From NCBI GenBank assembly GCA_003649915.1, contig QMTG01000017.1, positions 1-13,218 on the forward strand: DNA of 13,218 nucleotides, given 5' to 3'. Source of the stretch: Thermoplasmata archaeon. GTDB lineage: Archaea > Thermoplasmatota > Thermoplasmata > B31-G17. Made by a program: the position numbers and the translations under genes. How positions within the stretch are numbered: the stretch's first letter is position 1; each line of letters begins with the position of its first letter. Below the pieces are notes generated by a model. It saw only the letters and a list, made by a program, of their open reading frames with translations. It was not told where the DNA came from and searched no databases. Positions 6,636 to 13,096 of the stretch are shown here, piece by piece.

Positions 6636-7316
6636 ATGCTAAGTTTGGATGAAAAAATCGCAGGCGAAATTGTTATGGCAGAAAAGCCGGGCTCGGCCAT
6701 GAAAAAATGGAGGCTCGTCTTCAAGGCGTCACAGAGGGATGTTGCAAGGGCTATGGGCGTTAGTCCATCTATGATAAGCGACTACGAATCTGGAAGGAGA
6801 AGGTCTCCTGGGGCACAGTTTATAAGGAGATTTGTTGGAGCGTTGCTTATAATTGATGAAGAGAGAGGAGGCGAAATCAGAAAGAGGTATTCTATGGTGC
6901 AGTCTGATGCCATAATAAGCATAGGGGAATTTTCCGAGCCTGTCCCAGGTGAGAAGTTCTTATCAATCATTGGTGGGAGGGATATATCTGGTGTGGCACC
7001 AAAGCGTGAAATTTTTGGCTATACAATAATTGACAGCATAAAAGCAATAGTAAGCCTAGACCCTAATGATTACCTTCAAATATACGGATGGAGCACAGAG
7101 CGTGCACTCATATTCACTGGTGTGAAATATGGTAGGTCTCCAATGATTGCCGTGAGAACGCACATGCTGAAGCCTGCAATGGTTGTTTATCACAGACCTC
7201 AGAGTGTTGATAATCTGGCAATAAAACTTGCAAGAATTGAAGGAATACCACTCGTTGTCACGGATTTGAGCCTAGATATGCTCAAGAAAAGCCTTGAGGA
7301 TATGAGAATAAAGTGA
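6636..7316 (+). CDS. HTH (XRE-type) transcriptional regulator of the HMG-CoA synthase operon
   Basis: This is a 226-residue protein. Residues about 24-75 form an XRE/Cro-type helix-turn-helix: KWRLVFKASQRDVARAMG, recognition helix VSPSMISDYESGRR, then SPGAQFIRRFVGAL. The rest (about 90-222) is a mixed alpha/beta domain with motifs IFGYTIIDSIKAIVS, WSTERALIFTG and GIPLVVTDLSLDML, probably a sensing or dimerisation domain. Proteins of this architecture commonly precede HMG-CoA synthase, thiolase and DUF35 genes in euryarchaeal genomes, so it probably senses an isoprenoid or CoA intermediate and controls the operon; no effector can be read from the sequence. It is leaderless by promoter spacing, and 14 bases separate its stop from the HMG-CoA synthase start. 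The palindrome at 6576-6587 is its likely operator. Confidence 0.86.
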   Translation: MLSLDEKIAGEIVMAEKPGSAMKKWRLVFKASQRDVARAMGVSPSMISDYESGRRRSPGAQFIRRFVGALLIIDEERGGEIRKRYSMVQSDAIISIGEFSEPVPGEKFLSIIGGRDISGVAPKREIFGYTIIDSIKAIVSLDPNDYLQIYGWSTERALIFTGVKYGRSPMIAVRTHMLKPAMVVYHRPQSVDNLAIKLARIEGIPLVVTDLSLDMLKKSLEDMRIK

Positions 7317-7330
7317 GAGAGGGATGATAA

Positions 7331-8380
7331 ATGAGCGCTGGTATTGTGAGTTATGGTGCCTATATACCGCGTTACAGAATAGATGTGGGCGAGATTGCAC
7401 GGGTATGGGGTGCTGATGGAGAGGCAAGGAGCAAGTCATTGGCGGTCTACAGCAAATCAGTCCCTGGGCCTGATGAGGACACAGCAACAATAGCAATCGA
7501 GGCTGCAAGGAACGCTTTGCGAAGGGTGAATATTGACCCGAAGGACATTGGTGCAGTATTTGTTGGCTCAGAATCACATCCGTATGTTGTAAAACCCACA
7601 GCTAGCATCGTAGCAGAGGCGATAGGTGCAACACCATATCTGACCGCAGCAGACTACGAATTTGCATGCAAGGCTGGTACTACGGCTATTCAAACATGCA
7701 TGGCCATGGTTAAGAGTGGCATGATAAAGTACGGTTTGGCAATAGGAGCAGATACTTCCCAAGGTGCGCCTGGGGACCCTCTGGAGTATACTGCATCTGC
7801 TGGAGGTGCTGCATACATAATAGGAAAGGAAGGAGTTATTGCAAGAATAAATCATACTGTATCTTATACCACGGACACACCAGACTTTTGGAGGAGGGAA
7901 GGGCAGAAGTATCCTAGTCATGGTGGCAGATTTACTGGTGAGCCTGCTTACTTTAAGCACATAATAAACTGTACAAAGCATTTGATGGAATCCGTTGGAA
8001 CAAAGCCCTCTGATTACAATTACGCTGTTTTTCATCAACCTAATGGCAAGTTTCCAATGCGTGTGGCAAAAATTTTGGGATTTACAAAAGAACAGATAAC
8101 CACAGGCTTACTCACACCTTACATAGGAAACACGTACTCAGGGGCTGTTCCTCTTGGCCTTGCCGCAGTACTTGATGTTGCAAAGCCTGGTGATAGGATA
8201 ATTGCAGTATCTTTTGGCTCAGGTGCAGGCTCTGACGCTTTTGACATAACCGTGGAAGACGAGATTGAGAACTACCCAAGGCATATGGGGCCAAGTGTGA
8301 TGGAATTGGTGGAAAACTACAAGATGGTCGACTACGCCATATACGCAAAATTCAGGCGAAAGATACACCTAGGTGTGTGA
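7331..8380 (+). CDS. Hydroxymethylglutaryl-CoA synthase
   Basis: It condenses acetyl-CoA with acetoacetyl-CoA to HMG-CoA, the committed carbon-carbon bond step before HMG-CoA reductase in archaeal lipid (isoprenoid) synthesis. The 349 residues match the archaeal family. The catalytic triad is visible: Glu81 (FVGSESHPY), Cys113 (YEFACKAGTTA) and His235 (VFHQPNGKFP); the GNTYSGA motif (Asn267) and the C-terminal FGSGAGSDAF glycine-rich loop are also present. The start has a GAGAGGGATGAT purine-rich ribosome-binding sequence ending a few bases before ATG 7331. The stop (TGA 8378-8380) is five bases before the thiolase start, consistent with coupled translation. In archaea this enzyme is known to form a complex with the thiolase and the DUF35 protein, which share a CoA site and channel the acetoacetyl intermediate. 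Confidence 0.97.
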   Translation: MSAGIVSYGAYIPRYRIDVGEIARVWGADGEARSKSLAVYSKSVPGPDEDTATIAIEAARNALRRVNIDPKDIGAVFVGSESHPYVVKPTASIVAEAIGATPYLTAADYEFACKAGTTAIQTCMAMVKSGMIKYGLAIGADTSQGAPGDPLEYTASAGGAAYIIGKEGVIARINHTVSYTTDTPDFWRREGQKYPSHGGRFTGEPAYFKHIINCTKHLMESVGTKPSDYNYAVFHQPNGKFPMRVAKILGFTKEQITTGLLTPYIGNTYSGAVPLGLAAVLDVAKPGDRIIAVSFGSGAGSDAFDITVEDEIENYPRHMGPSVMELVENYKMVDYAIYAKFRRKIHLGV

Positions 8381-8385
8381 TTGAT

Positions 8386-9555
8386 ATGAGGCGTGTGGCA
8401 ATAATTGGTGTTGGAACAACTAAGTTCGGTGAACTGTGGGATAAATCCCTGCGTGATATCGGTATTGAGGCAGGGATAAAGGCAATAGAGGACGCAAACA
8501 TATCTGGGAGTGACATAGACGCCATTTACGTTGGTAACATGTCGGCTGGCAACTTCATAAACCAGGAGCATGTTGCAGCGCTTATTGCGGACTATGCAGG
8601 TCTTGCAAAGCGACATATACCTGCTACTAGGGTTGAGTCAGCCTGTGCCTCGGGCGGCCTAGCGTTACGGCACGGTTTCATGGCTGTGGCATCGGGAATA
8701 CACGATATAGTGGTTGTTGGCGGTGCTGAGAAAATGACGGATGTCAGTGGCGCGGATGCTACTGCAACGCTAATCATGGCTGCAGACCAAGAGTGGGAGG
8801 CTTTTGTTGGCATGACTTTCCCAGGCCTTTACGCAATGATGGCTGTAAGACATATGTATGAGTATGGGACTACAAAGGAGCAACTGGCAATGGTTGCTGT
8901 GAAGAACCACAGAAATGGCGCGCTAAACCCAAACGCCCAGTTCAGGCGCGAGATTGATTTGGATACTGCCCTAAATGCACCAATGATTGCCTACCCCCTA
9001 GGGCTATACGATTGCTCTCCAGTTACGGATGGGGCTTCAGCAGTAGTTCTTGCACCGCTTGAGATGGCAAAGAAGTACACGGACACGCCCATAGAGATAA
9101 TAGGGTCAGGGCAGGCATCGGAGAGCCTAGCCCTTCATGACCGCGAGGACATTTGCACAATGAAGTCCACGGTGTTTGCGGCAAGAGAGGCGTATAAGAT
9201 GGCTGGTATTATGCCGAGCGATGTTGATGTTGCTGAGGTGCATGATTGTTTCACAATAAACGAGATTATAGCAACGGAAGACTTGGGCTTTTTCAAAAAA
9301 GGTGAGGGTGGTAAGGCTGTGGAAGAGGGACTGACCGAGAGAGATGGCGAGATTCCTGTGAACACATCTGGAGGGCTTAAGGCGAAGGGGCATCCTGTTG
9401 GCGCTACGGGTATTGCGCAGGCTGTAGAAATAGTGTATCAGTTGAGGGGCGAGGCGGGAAAAAGGCAGGTTGATGGGGCAGAGATCGGGTTGGCCCATAA
9501 TGTTGGTGGTACTGGGGCAACGGCAGTTGTTCACATTATGAGGAGGGTGAACTGA
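8386..9555 (+). CDS. Acetyl-CoA acetyltransferase (archaeal acetoacetyl-CoA thiolase)
   Basis: It joins two acetyl-CoA into acetoacetyl-CoA, the first step of the mevalonate pathway. From ATG 8386 the product has 389 residues and begins with the family-typical MRRVAIIGVG; an in-frame GTG at 8377 would overlap the previous stop and is less likely. The nucleophile is Cys87 in ESACASGG. Later motifs are VAEVHDCFT (His287), NTSGGLKAKGHPVGATG (His336) and HNVGGTGA. As in the SCP-x-like archaeal thiolases, the C-terminal CxG motif of bacterial thiolases is replaced by a His-containing loop (His371). It sits between HMG-CoA synthase and the DUF35 gene, the arrangement of the known channelling complex. 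AGGAGGGTGA at its own 3' end serves as ribosome-binding site for the next gene. Confidence 0.95.
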   Translation: MRRVAIIGVGTTKFGELWDKSLRDIGIEAGIKAIEDANISGSDIDAIYVGNMSAGNFINQEHVAALIADYAGLAKRHIPATRVESACASGGLALRHGFMAVASGIHDIVVVGGAEKMTDVSGADATATLIMAADQEWEAFVGMTFPGLYAMMAVRHMYEYGTTKEQLAMVAVKNHRNGALNPNAQFRREIDLDTALNAPMIAYPLGLYDCSPVTDGASAVVLAPLEMAKKYTDTPIEIIGSGQASESLALHDREDICTMKSTVFAAREAYKMAGIMPSDVDVAEVHDCFTINEIIATEDLGFFKKGEGGKAVEEGLTERDGEIPVNTSGGLKAKGHPVGATGIAQAVEIVYQLRGEAGKRQVDGAEIGLAHNVGGTGATAVVHIMRRVN

Positions 9556-9556
9556 T

Positions 9557-9997
9557 ATGGCAATTCCGAGGTTTTGGAGGCATATAGGAAGCAGGTACAA
9601 CCTTGTGGGCACGAAGTGCAAGGTGTGTGGTAAGGTTTACTTTCCGCCGAGGGATGTATGCCCAGTATGTCATAGGAAGAGTCTAGGCTCAATGGAAAGG
9701 GTTAAACTAAGCGGCTCTGGTAAGATATACTCCTACACTGTGATTCATACCCCCCAAAAAGACTTTGAGATGCAAACACCGTATGTTATGGCAATCGTTG
9801 AACTAGATGAAGGACCAAGGGTTACTGCTCAGATTGTTGATTGCGACCCGAGCGAGGTGCACATCGGGATGAGAGTTCGTGCCGTGTTGCGTAGGATTGG
9901 CGAGGATGGCGAAGGAGGCATAATATACTACGGATACAAGTTCGTGCCAGAGCGTACTAGTGCGAAGGGTGCCCAAGGGCATCTTAGCGTAAAATAG
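9557..9997 (+). CDS. DUF35 zinc-ribbon/OB-fold protein, thiolase-HMG-CoA synthase scaffold
   Basis: This is a 146-residue protein. Residues 18-45 form a rubredoxin-like zinc ribbon (Cys21, Cys24, Cys35, Cys38), and about 50-130 form an OB-fold (GSGKIYSYTVIHTP, YVMAIVELDEGPRV). In the archaeal complex, this type of protein bridges the thiolase and HMG-CoA synthase and is needed for their assembly; it was formerly annotated as a nucleic-acid-binding protein. The start ATG 9557 has AGGAGGGTGA (9541-9550) as Shine-Dalgarno and directly follows the thiolase stop. The last 15 residues (after YKFVPER) are polar and probably disordered. It ends 31 bases before purC. Confidence 0.93.
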   Translation: MAIPRFWRHIGSRYNLVGTKCKVCGKVYFPPRDVCPVCHRKSLGSMERVKLSGSGKIYSYTVIHTPQKDFEMQTPYVMAIVELDEGPRVTAQIVDCDPSEVHIGMRVRAVLRRIGEDGEGGIIYYGYKFVPERTSAKGAQGHLSVK

Positions 9998-10028
9998 AAA
10001 TGACTATACTGCATGATGGGTCAAGTGT

Positions 10029-10955
10029 ATGAAGCTTTACCGCAGAGGTAAGGTAAAGGACGTTTACGAGGAATCGCAAGACACACTCGTTTTTCATTTC
10101 AGCGATAGGATATCCGTGTTTGATAAGGTAATATCCACACCTATACCGAACAAGGGCGCTGTACTATGTCTGAGTGCATCACACTGGTTTTCAGTTGCCA
10201 ACGACATGGGGATACCCAACCACTTCCTTGGTCTGCTATCTCCATCACGCATGAGAGTGAAACGCTTTAAAGTAATAATGGACTACTCAGAGATAAGAGG
10301 GGAAAAAAACTACGTCATACCTTTGGAGTTTATCGCACGCTACTACGTTGCAGGCTCGCTATATGATAGGCTAAAGAGGGGCGTGATAGATGCGAAGGCT
10401 CTAGGTTTTAGGTCTAACTCTGTACCCGAGTACGGAGAGGAATTACCCGAGCCTTACTTTGAGATAACTACGAAGTTTGAGCATTATGACCGCGTGGTTA
10501 CGATGGAGGAGGCGATGGAAGTATCGTGCCTTAATAAAGAGCAGATAGACGAAATATTTGAGACAATAATGGCAATAGATGAAAGGATAAAGCACGACGT
10601 TGCCAAGAGAAGACTTATCCATGTTGACGGTAAAAAGGAGTTCGCGTTGGGTAATGATGGTGAGATCGTTCTCATAGACACGTTTGGCACACCCGATGAG
10701 GACAGATGGTGGGATGCAGACGCTTATGATGAGGGAAAGTATGTGGAATTGAGCAAGGAGGCAGTCAGGCAGTATTACAAAAAAATATCGTATTATGATG
10801 AGTTGAAGAGGGCAAGGGAGAAAGGGATGGAAGAGCCCCCAATACCTCCACTTCCCGAGAATATTGCAAAAGAAATAAGCAGACTTTATGTAACAATGTA
10901 TTTCAGAATTACGGGGAAGGACTTTTATCAATCAATTGAAGAATTAACTGCTTAA
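10029..10955 (+). CDS. purC: Phosphoribosylaminoimidazole-succinocarboxamide synthase (SAICAR synthetase)
   Basis: It ligates aspartate to CAIR with ATP to give SAICAR in purine synthesis. The 308 residues follow the long (yeast Ade1-like) form. Visible motifs: RRGKVKDVY (5-13, nucleotide loop), SDRISVFDKV (25-34), IARYYVAGSLYDR (102-114), EPYFEITTKFE (141-151) and LIDTFGTPDEDRWWDAD (215-231). Compared with the usual D-E-[VL]-x-TPDSSRFW and TPSTKAE consensus, Glu after Asp217 is replaced by Thr and the substrate loops differ, placing it in a divergent archaeal clade. It follows the DUF35 gene by 31 bases with no strong Shine-Dalgarno; it is probably read through from the mevalonate operon, although the weak box GACTATACTG (10002-10010) could give a near-leaderless start. 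The last 47 bases overlap the convergent zinc-ribbon/TPR gene. Confidence 0.92.
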   Translation: MKLYRRGKVKDVYEESQDTLVFHFSDRISVFDKVISTPIPNKGAVLCLSASHWFSVANDMGIPNHFLGLLSPSRMRVKRFKVIMDYSEIRGEKNYVIPLEFIARYYVAGSLYDRLKRGVIDAKALGFRSNSVPEYGEELPEPYFEITTKFEHYDRVVTMEEAMEVSCLNKEQIDEIFETIMAIDERIKHDVAKRRLIHVDGKKEFALGNDGEIVLIDTFGTPDEDRWWDADAYDEGKYVELSKEAVRQYYKKISYYDELKRAREKGMEEPPIPPLPENIAKEISRLYVTMYFRITGKDFYQSIEELTA

Positions 10956-11550
10956 GCGCCCTCACCTCACTATCTTCCACGCCAATCTTGTCCAAGATCT
11001 TCATTGCTTTTTTGTATTCTCCCATTTTAAAGAGAAGCAGAGATTTATTTTTTAGCGCAATATCGTACTTTGGACTTACAAGAAGTGCTCTGTCATAATA
11101 CTTGAGTGCTTTATCCATATTTTGCATGAAGAAAAAAGCATTTCCGAGCCTTACATAAACCTGCACGGGGAGTGATTGCCACCCCCTTTCAGTTTCCATT
11201 TCCTCAACTCTAGCGTCCATAATTTTGATCAACTTCGTCTCTTCAGTGGAAAAATCCACACGCATATCCAAGGATAGTTTGAGCGGAAGACTAAGAAGAG
11301 AAAGAGCGTTGGAAAGGAGTGCAGCGAATTCTGCCTCGCTCAGGCCGCTATCAATATCCTCAAAATATGAAAAATAAATACTGAAGTTTTGCTTGAGTTT
11401 TTCCCTGTATTTTTTAAAGTTCTCAATTTTTTTCTTCAATACATCATCGCGAGAATCACCGTAAATTTCCTCTCCGAACACATACCCACATCTAGAGCAT
11501 TTAACAGATTCCTCAGGGTTATTTTCGCCGCACACAGGGCATTTCTTCAT
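10909..11550 (-). CDS. Zinc-ribbon protein with C-terminal TPR repeats
   Basis: This is a 213-residue protein. It opens with a short zinc ribbon, CPVCGENNPEESVKCSRCG (Cys4, Cys7, Cys18, Cys21), followed by a charged, probably coiled segment (about 33-55) and a helical middle part. Residues about 130-163 and 164-197 are two TPR hairpins (VYVRLGNAFFFMQNMDKALKYY and KSLLLFKMGEYKKAMKIL). Zinc-ribbon plus TPR proteins of this kind are common in archaea and are usually adaptor proteins; no partner is known here. A TATA box about three bases short of the leaderless distance precedes ATG 11550. Its C-terminus (QLILQLIDKSPSP) is encoded antisense to the end of purC; both reading frames look genuine. 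The 3' end lacks a clear terminator. Confidence 0.8.
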   Translation of the reverse strand: MKKCPVCGENNPEESVKCSRCGYVFGEEIYGDSRDDVLKKKIENFKKYREKLKQNFSIYFSYFEDIDSGLSEAEFAALLSNALSLLSLPLKLSLDMRVDFSTEETKLIKIMDARVEEMETERGWQSLPVQVYVRLGNAFFFMQNMDKALKYYDRALLVSPKYDIALKNKSLLLFKMGEYKKAMKILDKIGVEDSEVRALKQLILQLIDKSPSP

Positions 11551-11575
11551 AATGGTAAATAAATATCTTCAATCC

Positions 11576-11583
11576 TATAAATA
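11576..11583 (-). promoter_or_regulatory. TATA box of the zinc-ribbon/TPR gene
   Basis: Read on the minus strand as TATTTATA, it is centred about 29 bases before ATG 11550. Transcription would start within about three bases of the start codon, so the mRNA is probably leaderless or nearly so. Confidence 0.5.
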
Positions 11584-11665
11584 ATTTATGCAAAGCGGAG
11601 AGTGCAAAGTTAAGGCGGGGAATATGCAACAGGTGTATAAATCAACTATTGGTGCAATTATGCTT

Positions 11666-11682
11666 AAAAGTGCAATAGCACT
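11666..11682 (-). terminator. Short hairpin with T-run after the PIN/48-aa pair
   Basis: On the minus strand AGTGC and GCACT form a five-base stem around TATT, with a four-T run beginning at its last base. It lies 34 bases beyond the stop of the 48-aa gene. It is a weak but well-placed terminator for that operon. Confidence 0.35.
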
Positions 11683-11715
11683 AAATTGAAGCGGTGGATA
11701 CAATGGTATGCACTG

Positions 11716-11862
11716 TTATATTCCATACTCTTTTCTTCTTTTTTTACACTCTATTACACTATTTTTAATGACTTCAATCAGAGGCTTATCCTTGGTCTTC
11801 TTATAATTTTCTTCGCGTATTTTGTGTATCCATTCCAGAGATTTATATTTCCATTTACCCAT
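11716..11862 (-). CDS. 48-residue protein paired with the PIN gene, candidate antitoxin
   Basis: This gene is too short for usual gene calling. It encodes 48 residues, beginning MGKWKYKSLEWIHKIREENY, and is strongly basic and helical (over a quarter Lys/Arg). Its ATG lies inside the end of the PIN gene (eight-base overlap, ATGGGTAA), and GGAGGTGAT, a full match to the archaeal 16S anti-Shine-Dalgarno, stands five bases before it, embedded in PIN codons. The SLEWIHxxRExxYxxTK pattern resembles small proteins that I recall beside PIN-domain genes; I cannot check this by search. It is most likely the antitoxin or partner of the PIN ribonuclease. Toxin-first order would be the reverse of the usual VapB-VapC arrangement. 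A hairpin with a T-run follows the stop. Confidence 0.68.
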   Translation of the reverse strand: MGKWKYKSLEWIHKIREENYKKTKDKPLIEVIKNSVIECKKRRKEYGI

Positions 11863-12331
11863 ACCCGATCACCTCCATAGGAGTTACTATATCAATTTGA
11901 TTGTATCCTAAACTGATATTAACACCGTTTATTTGTCTTTTCTTTTCGATATTTGCCATATGTCTACAATTCCACGTGATTATTATATCTAGATTATGAA
12001 CAACTGCCACTGCAATGTGTCTAGCATTGTCCCTGTATTTTCTAGGGATTATTTTTCTTTTTAAATATTCCTCTACTAAAATAGTACATTCTTCATTCTC
12101 GTAGATTATAGTAGGTTCGATATTCTTTATCTTGTTTTTAAGGTCTCTCTTAATGGTCAAAGGTGCCTTTTCAATCTCTTCTATAACAACATTAGAAATA
12201 CATGGGATAAACTTATCTTTTTGTTTCATTATCATCGAGAACTGTTGAGTAATCTCCACTCTGTACTTATCTTCTATATCATATAATGCTCCAAATACAG
12301 ACGTATCTATGTAAGTTTTTAGCTTTTTCAT
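11855..12331 (-). CDS. PIN-domain ribonuclease, VapC-like toxin candidate
   Basis: This is a 158-residue PIN protein, probably a Mg-dependent endoribonuclease. Visible family motifs are YIDTSVFGALYD (Asp9), NVVIEEIEKAP (Glu51/52), YRDNARHIAVA (Asp101, Asn102), NLDIIITWNCRHM (Asp115 and Trp-Asn) and a C-terminal GVNISLGYNQIDIVTPMEVIGYG typical of this PIN subfamily. Many relatives have DDALHIA where this one has DNARHIA, so the acid next to Ala is Asn here. ATG 12331 has AGGAGG (12341-12346) nine bases upstream and a TATA box giving a leader of about 27 nt, unlike the leaderless core genes. The stop overlaps the 48-aa gene. The region is visibly more AT-rich than its neighbours, in line with an acquired toxin-antitoxin module. 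Confidence 0.85.
   Translation of the reverse strand: MKKLKTYIDTSVFGALYDIEDKYRVEITQQFSMIMKQKDKFIPCISNVVIEEIEKAPLTIKRDLKNKIKNIEPTIIYENEECTILVEEYLKRKIIPRKYRDNARHIAVAVVHNLDIIITWNCRHMANIEKKRQINGVNISLGYNQIDIVTPMEVIGYG
11868..11876 (-). promoter_or_regulatory. Full-length Shine-Dalgarno for the 48-aa gene
   Basis: GGAGGTGAT on the minus strand complements the 3' end of 16S rRNA (ATCACCTCC) over nine bases, five bases before ATG 11862. It lies within the PIN codons for Glu-Val-Ile and is the best ribosome-binding site in the window, deciding that the short ORF is a gene. Confidence 0.75.
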
Positions 12332-12380
12332 TAAGCCTATCCTCCTATACTAACTCACTATACCATAACCATATCAAGAA

Positions 12381-12388
12381 TATAAATT
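12381..12388 (-). promoter_or_regulatory. TATA box of the PIN/48-aa operon
   Basis: Read on the minus strand as AATTTATA, it places transcription start near 12358. The leader of about 27 nt carries the Shine-Dalgarno AGGAGG (12341-12346). The 132-base gap between this gene and the cyclodeaminase stop has no room for an upstream antitoxin. Confidence 0.5.
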
Positions 12389-12463
12389 TTTGTAAGTGTA
12401 TCATTAAGTGTGCTCTAATTTCTCCAGTTTTACCCTCTGTTATTGTAGCCTTCACAGCATAAT

Positions 12464-13096
12464 CTAATCCATATCCCTAATTTTGCTCATGACCGTGTCC
12501 ATAACATCTTGGAGTTTTTTTGAGTCCTCAGCCAACACCGTAACCTTGCTTACAACATCCTCCTTGAAATCATAGTCCTCTATGCCCTTTAGATTTATCT
12601 CCACGTTCAGAGCAGCTGAAAATATGGCAGCATTGCACAGGGCTGCAGCAACACCAACATCTGTTATTGAGTTAACGTTTCCCTTGCTTGCGATTTCTGG
12701 CAATACAGAAAACAGTTCAGTGCATTTTTCCATTGTTTTTAGTGGAACAAGTGCTGCGTTTTTCAATGCCTTTTCTATTTCCTCTTTTCTCTTCCTCTTT
12801 TCTTCCTCATTATTTTTTGGCATTCTGTACGCCTTCATCACCAAGTTGAAGGCTTCGGTATCTTCGTCAACAAGCCTTATAAGCTCCTCCATAGCATCTT
12901 TGGCTTTGCCCTTAATCCTGATCATATCATCCCTATAATCCTCATATCCCTTCTTGTTCATCGTCAATTCGGCTACCATGCAGACAAGGGCTGCGGAAAG
13001 CGCGCCTGCAAGCGCAGCAACAGAGCCGCCACCAGGGGCTGGGGATGACGAGCCAACTTCCCTTACAAAGTCTTCGACCCTCATTTCCCTGAGCAT
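12464..13096 (-). CDS. Formimidoyltetrahydrofolate cyclodeaminase
   Basis: It releases ammonia from 5-formimino-THF to give 5,10-methenyl-THF, which supplies one-carbon units; it acts after the glutamate formiminotransferase encoded just upstream. The 210 residues are the usual stand-alone cyclodeaminase length. The N-terminal SSSPAPGGGSVAALAGALSA (16-35) and LVDEDTEAFNLVMKAYRMPK (75-94, with the acidic catalytic region) are diagnostic, followed by helical segments with the KNAALVPLKTMEKC and AALCNAAIFSAALNVEINL motifs. The ATG shares one base with the stop of the formiminotransferase (TAATG at 13094-13098 on the minus strand), so the two are translationally coupled; in animals they are fused as one enzyme. 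GGGAGGTGCTTTA upstream supplies a Shine-Dalgarno. Confidence 0.92.
   Translation of the reverse strand: MLREMRVEDFVREVGSSSPAPGGGSVAALAGALSAALVCMVAELTMNKKGYEDYRDDMIRIKGKAKDAMEELIRLVDEDTEAFNLVMKAYRMPKNNEEEKRKRKEEIEKALKNAALVPLKTMEKCTELFSVLPEIASKGNVNSITDVGVAAALCNAAIFSAALNVEINLKGIEDYDFKEDVVSKVTVLAEDSKKLQDVMDTVMSKIRDMD

Noticed and set aside
7574..8038. 154-codon minus-strand ORF within HMG-CoA synthase
   Set aside because: It covers the Cys113 and His235 active-site region of a certain gene on the plus strand; its Cys- and Ser-rich product is a reading artefact.
11686..11880. Hydrophobic 64-aa plus-strand ORF that looks like a membrane peptide
   Set aside because: It is the exact antisense of the Lys/Arg-rich 48-aa gene and the end of the PIN gene; the hydrophobicity follows from AAA/AAG codons read backwards, and no ribosome-binding site precedes it.
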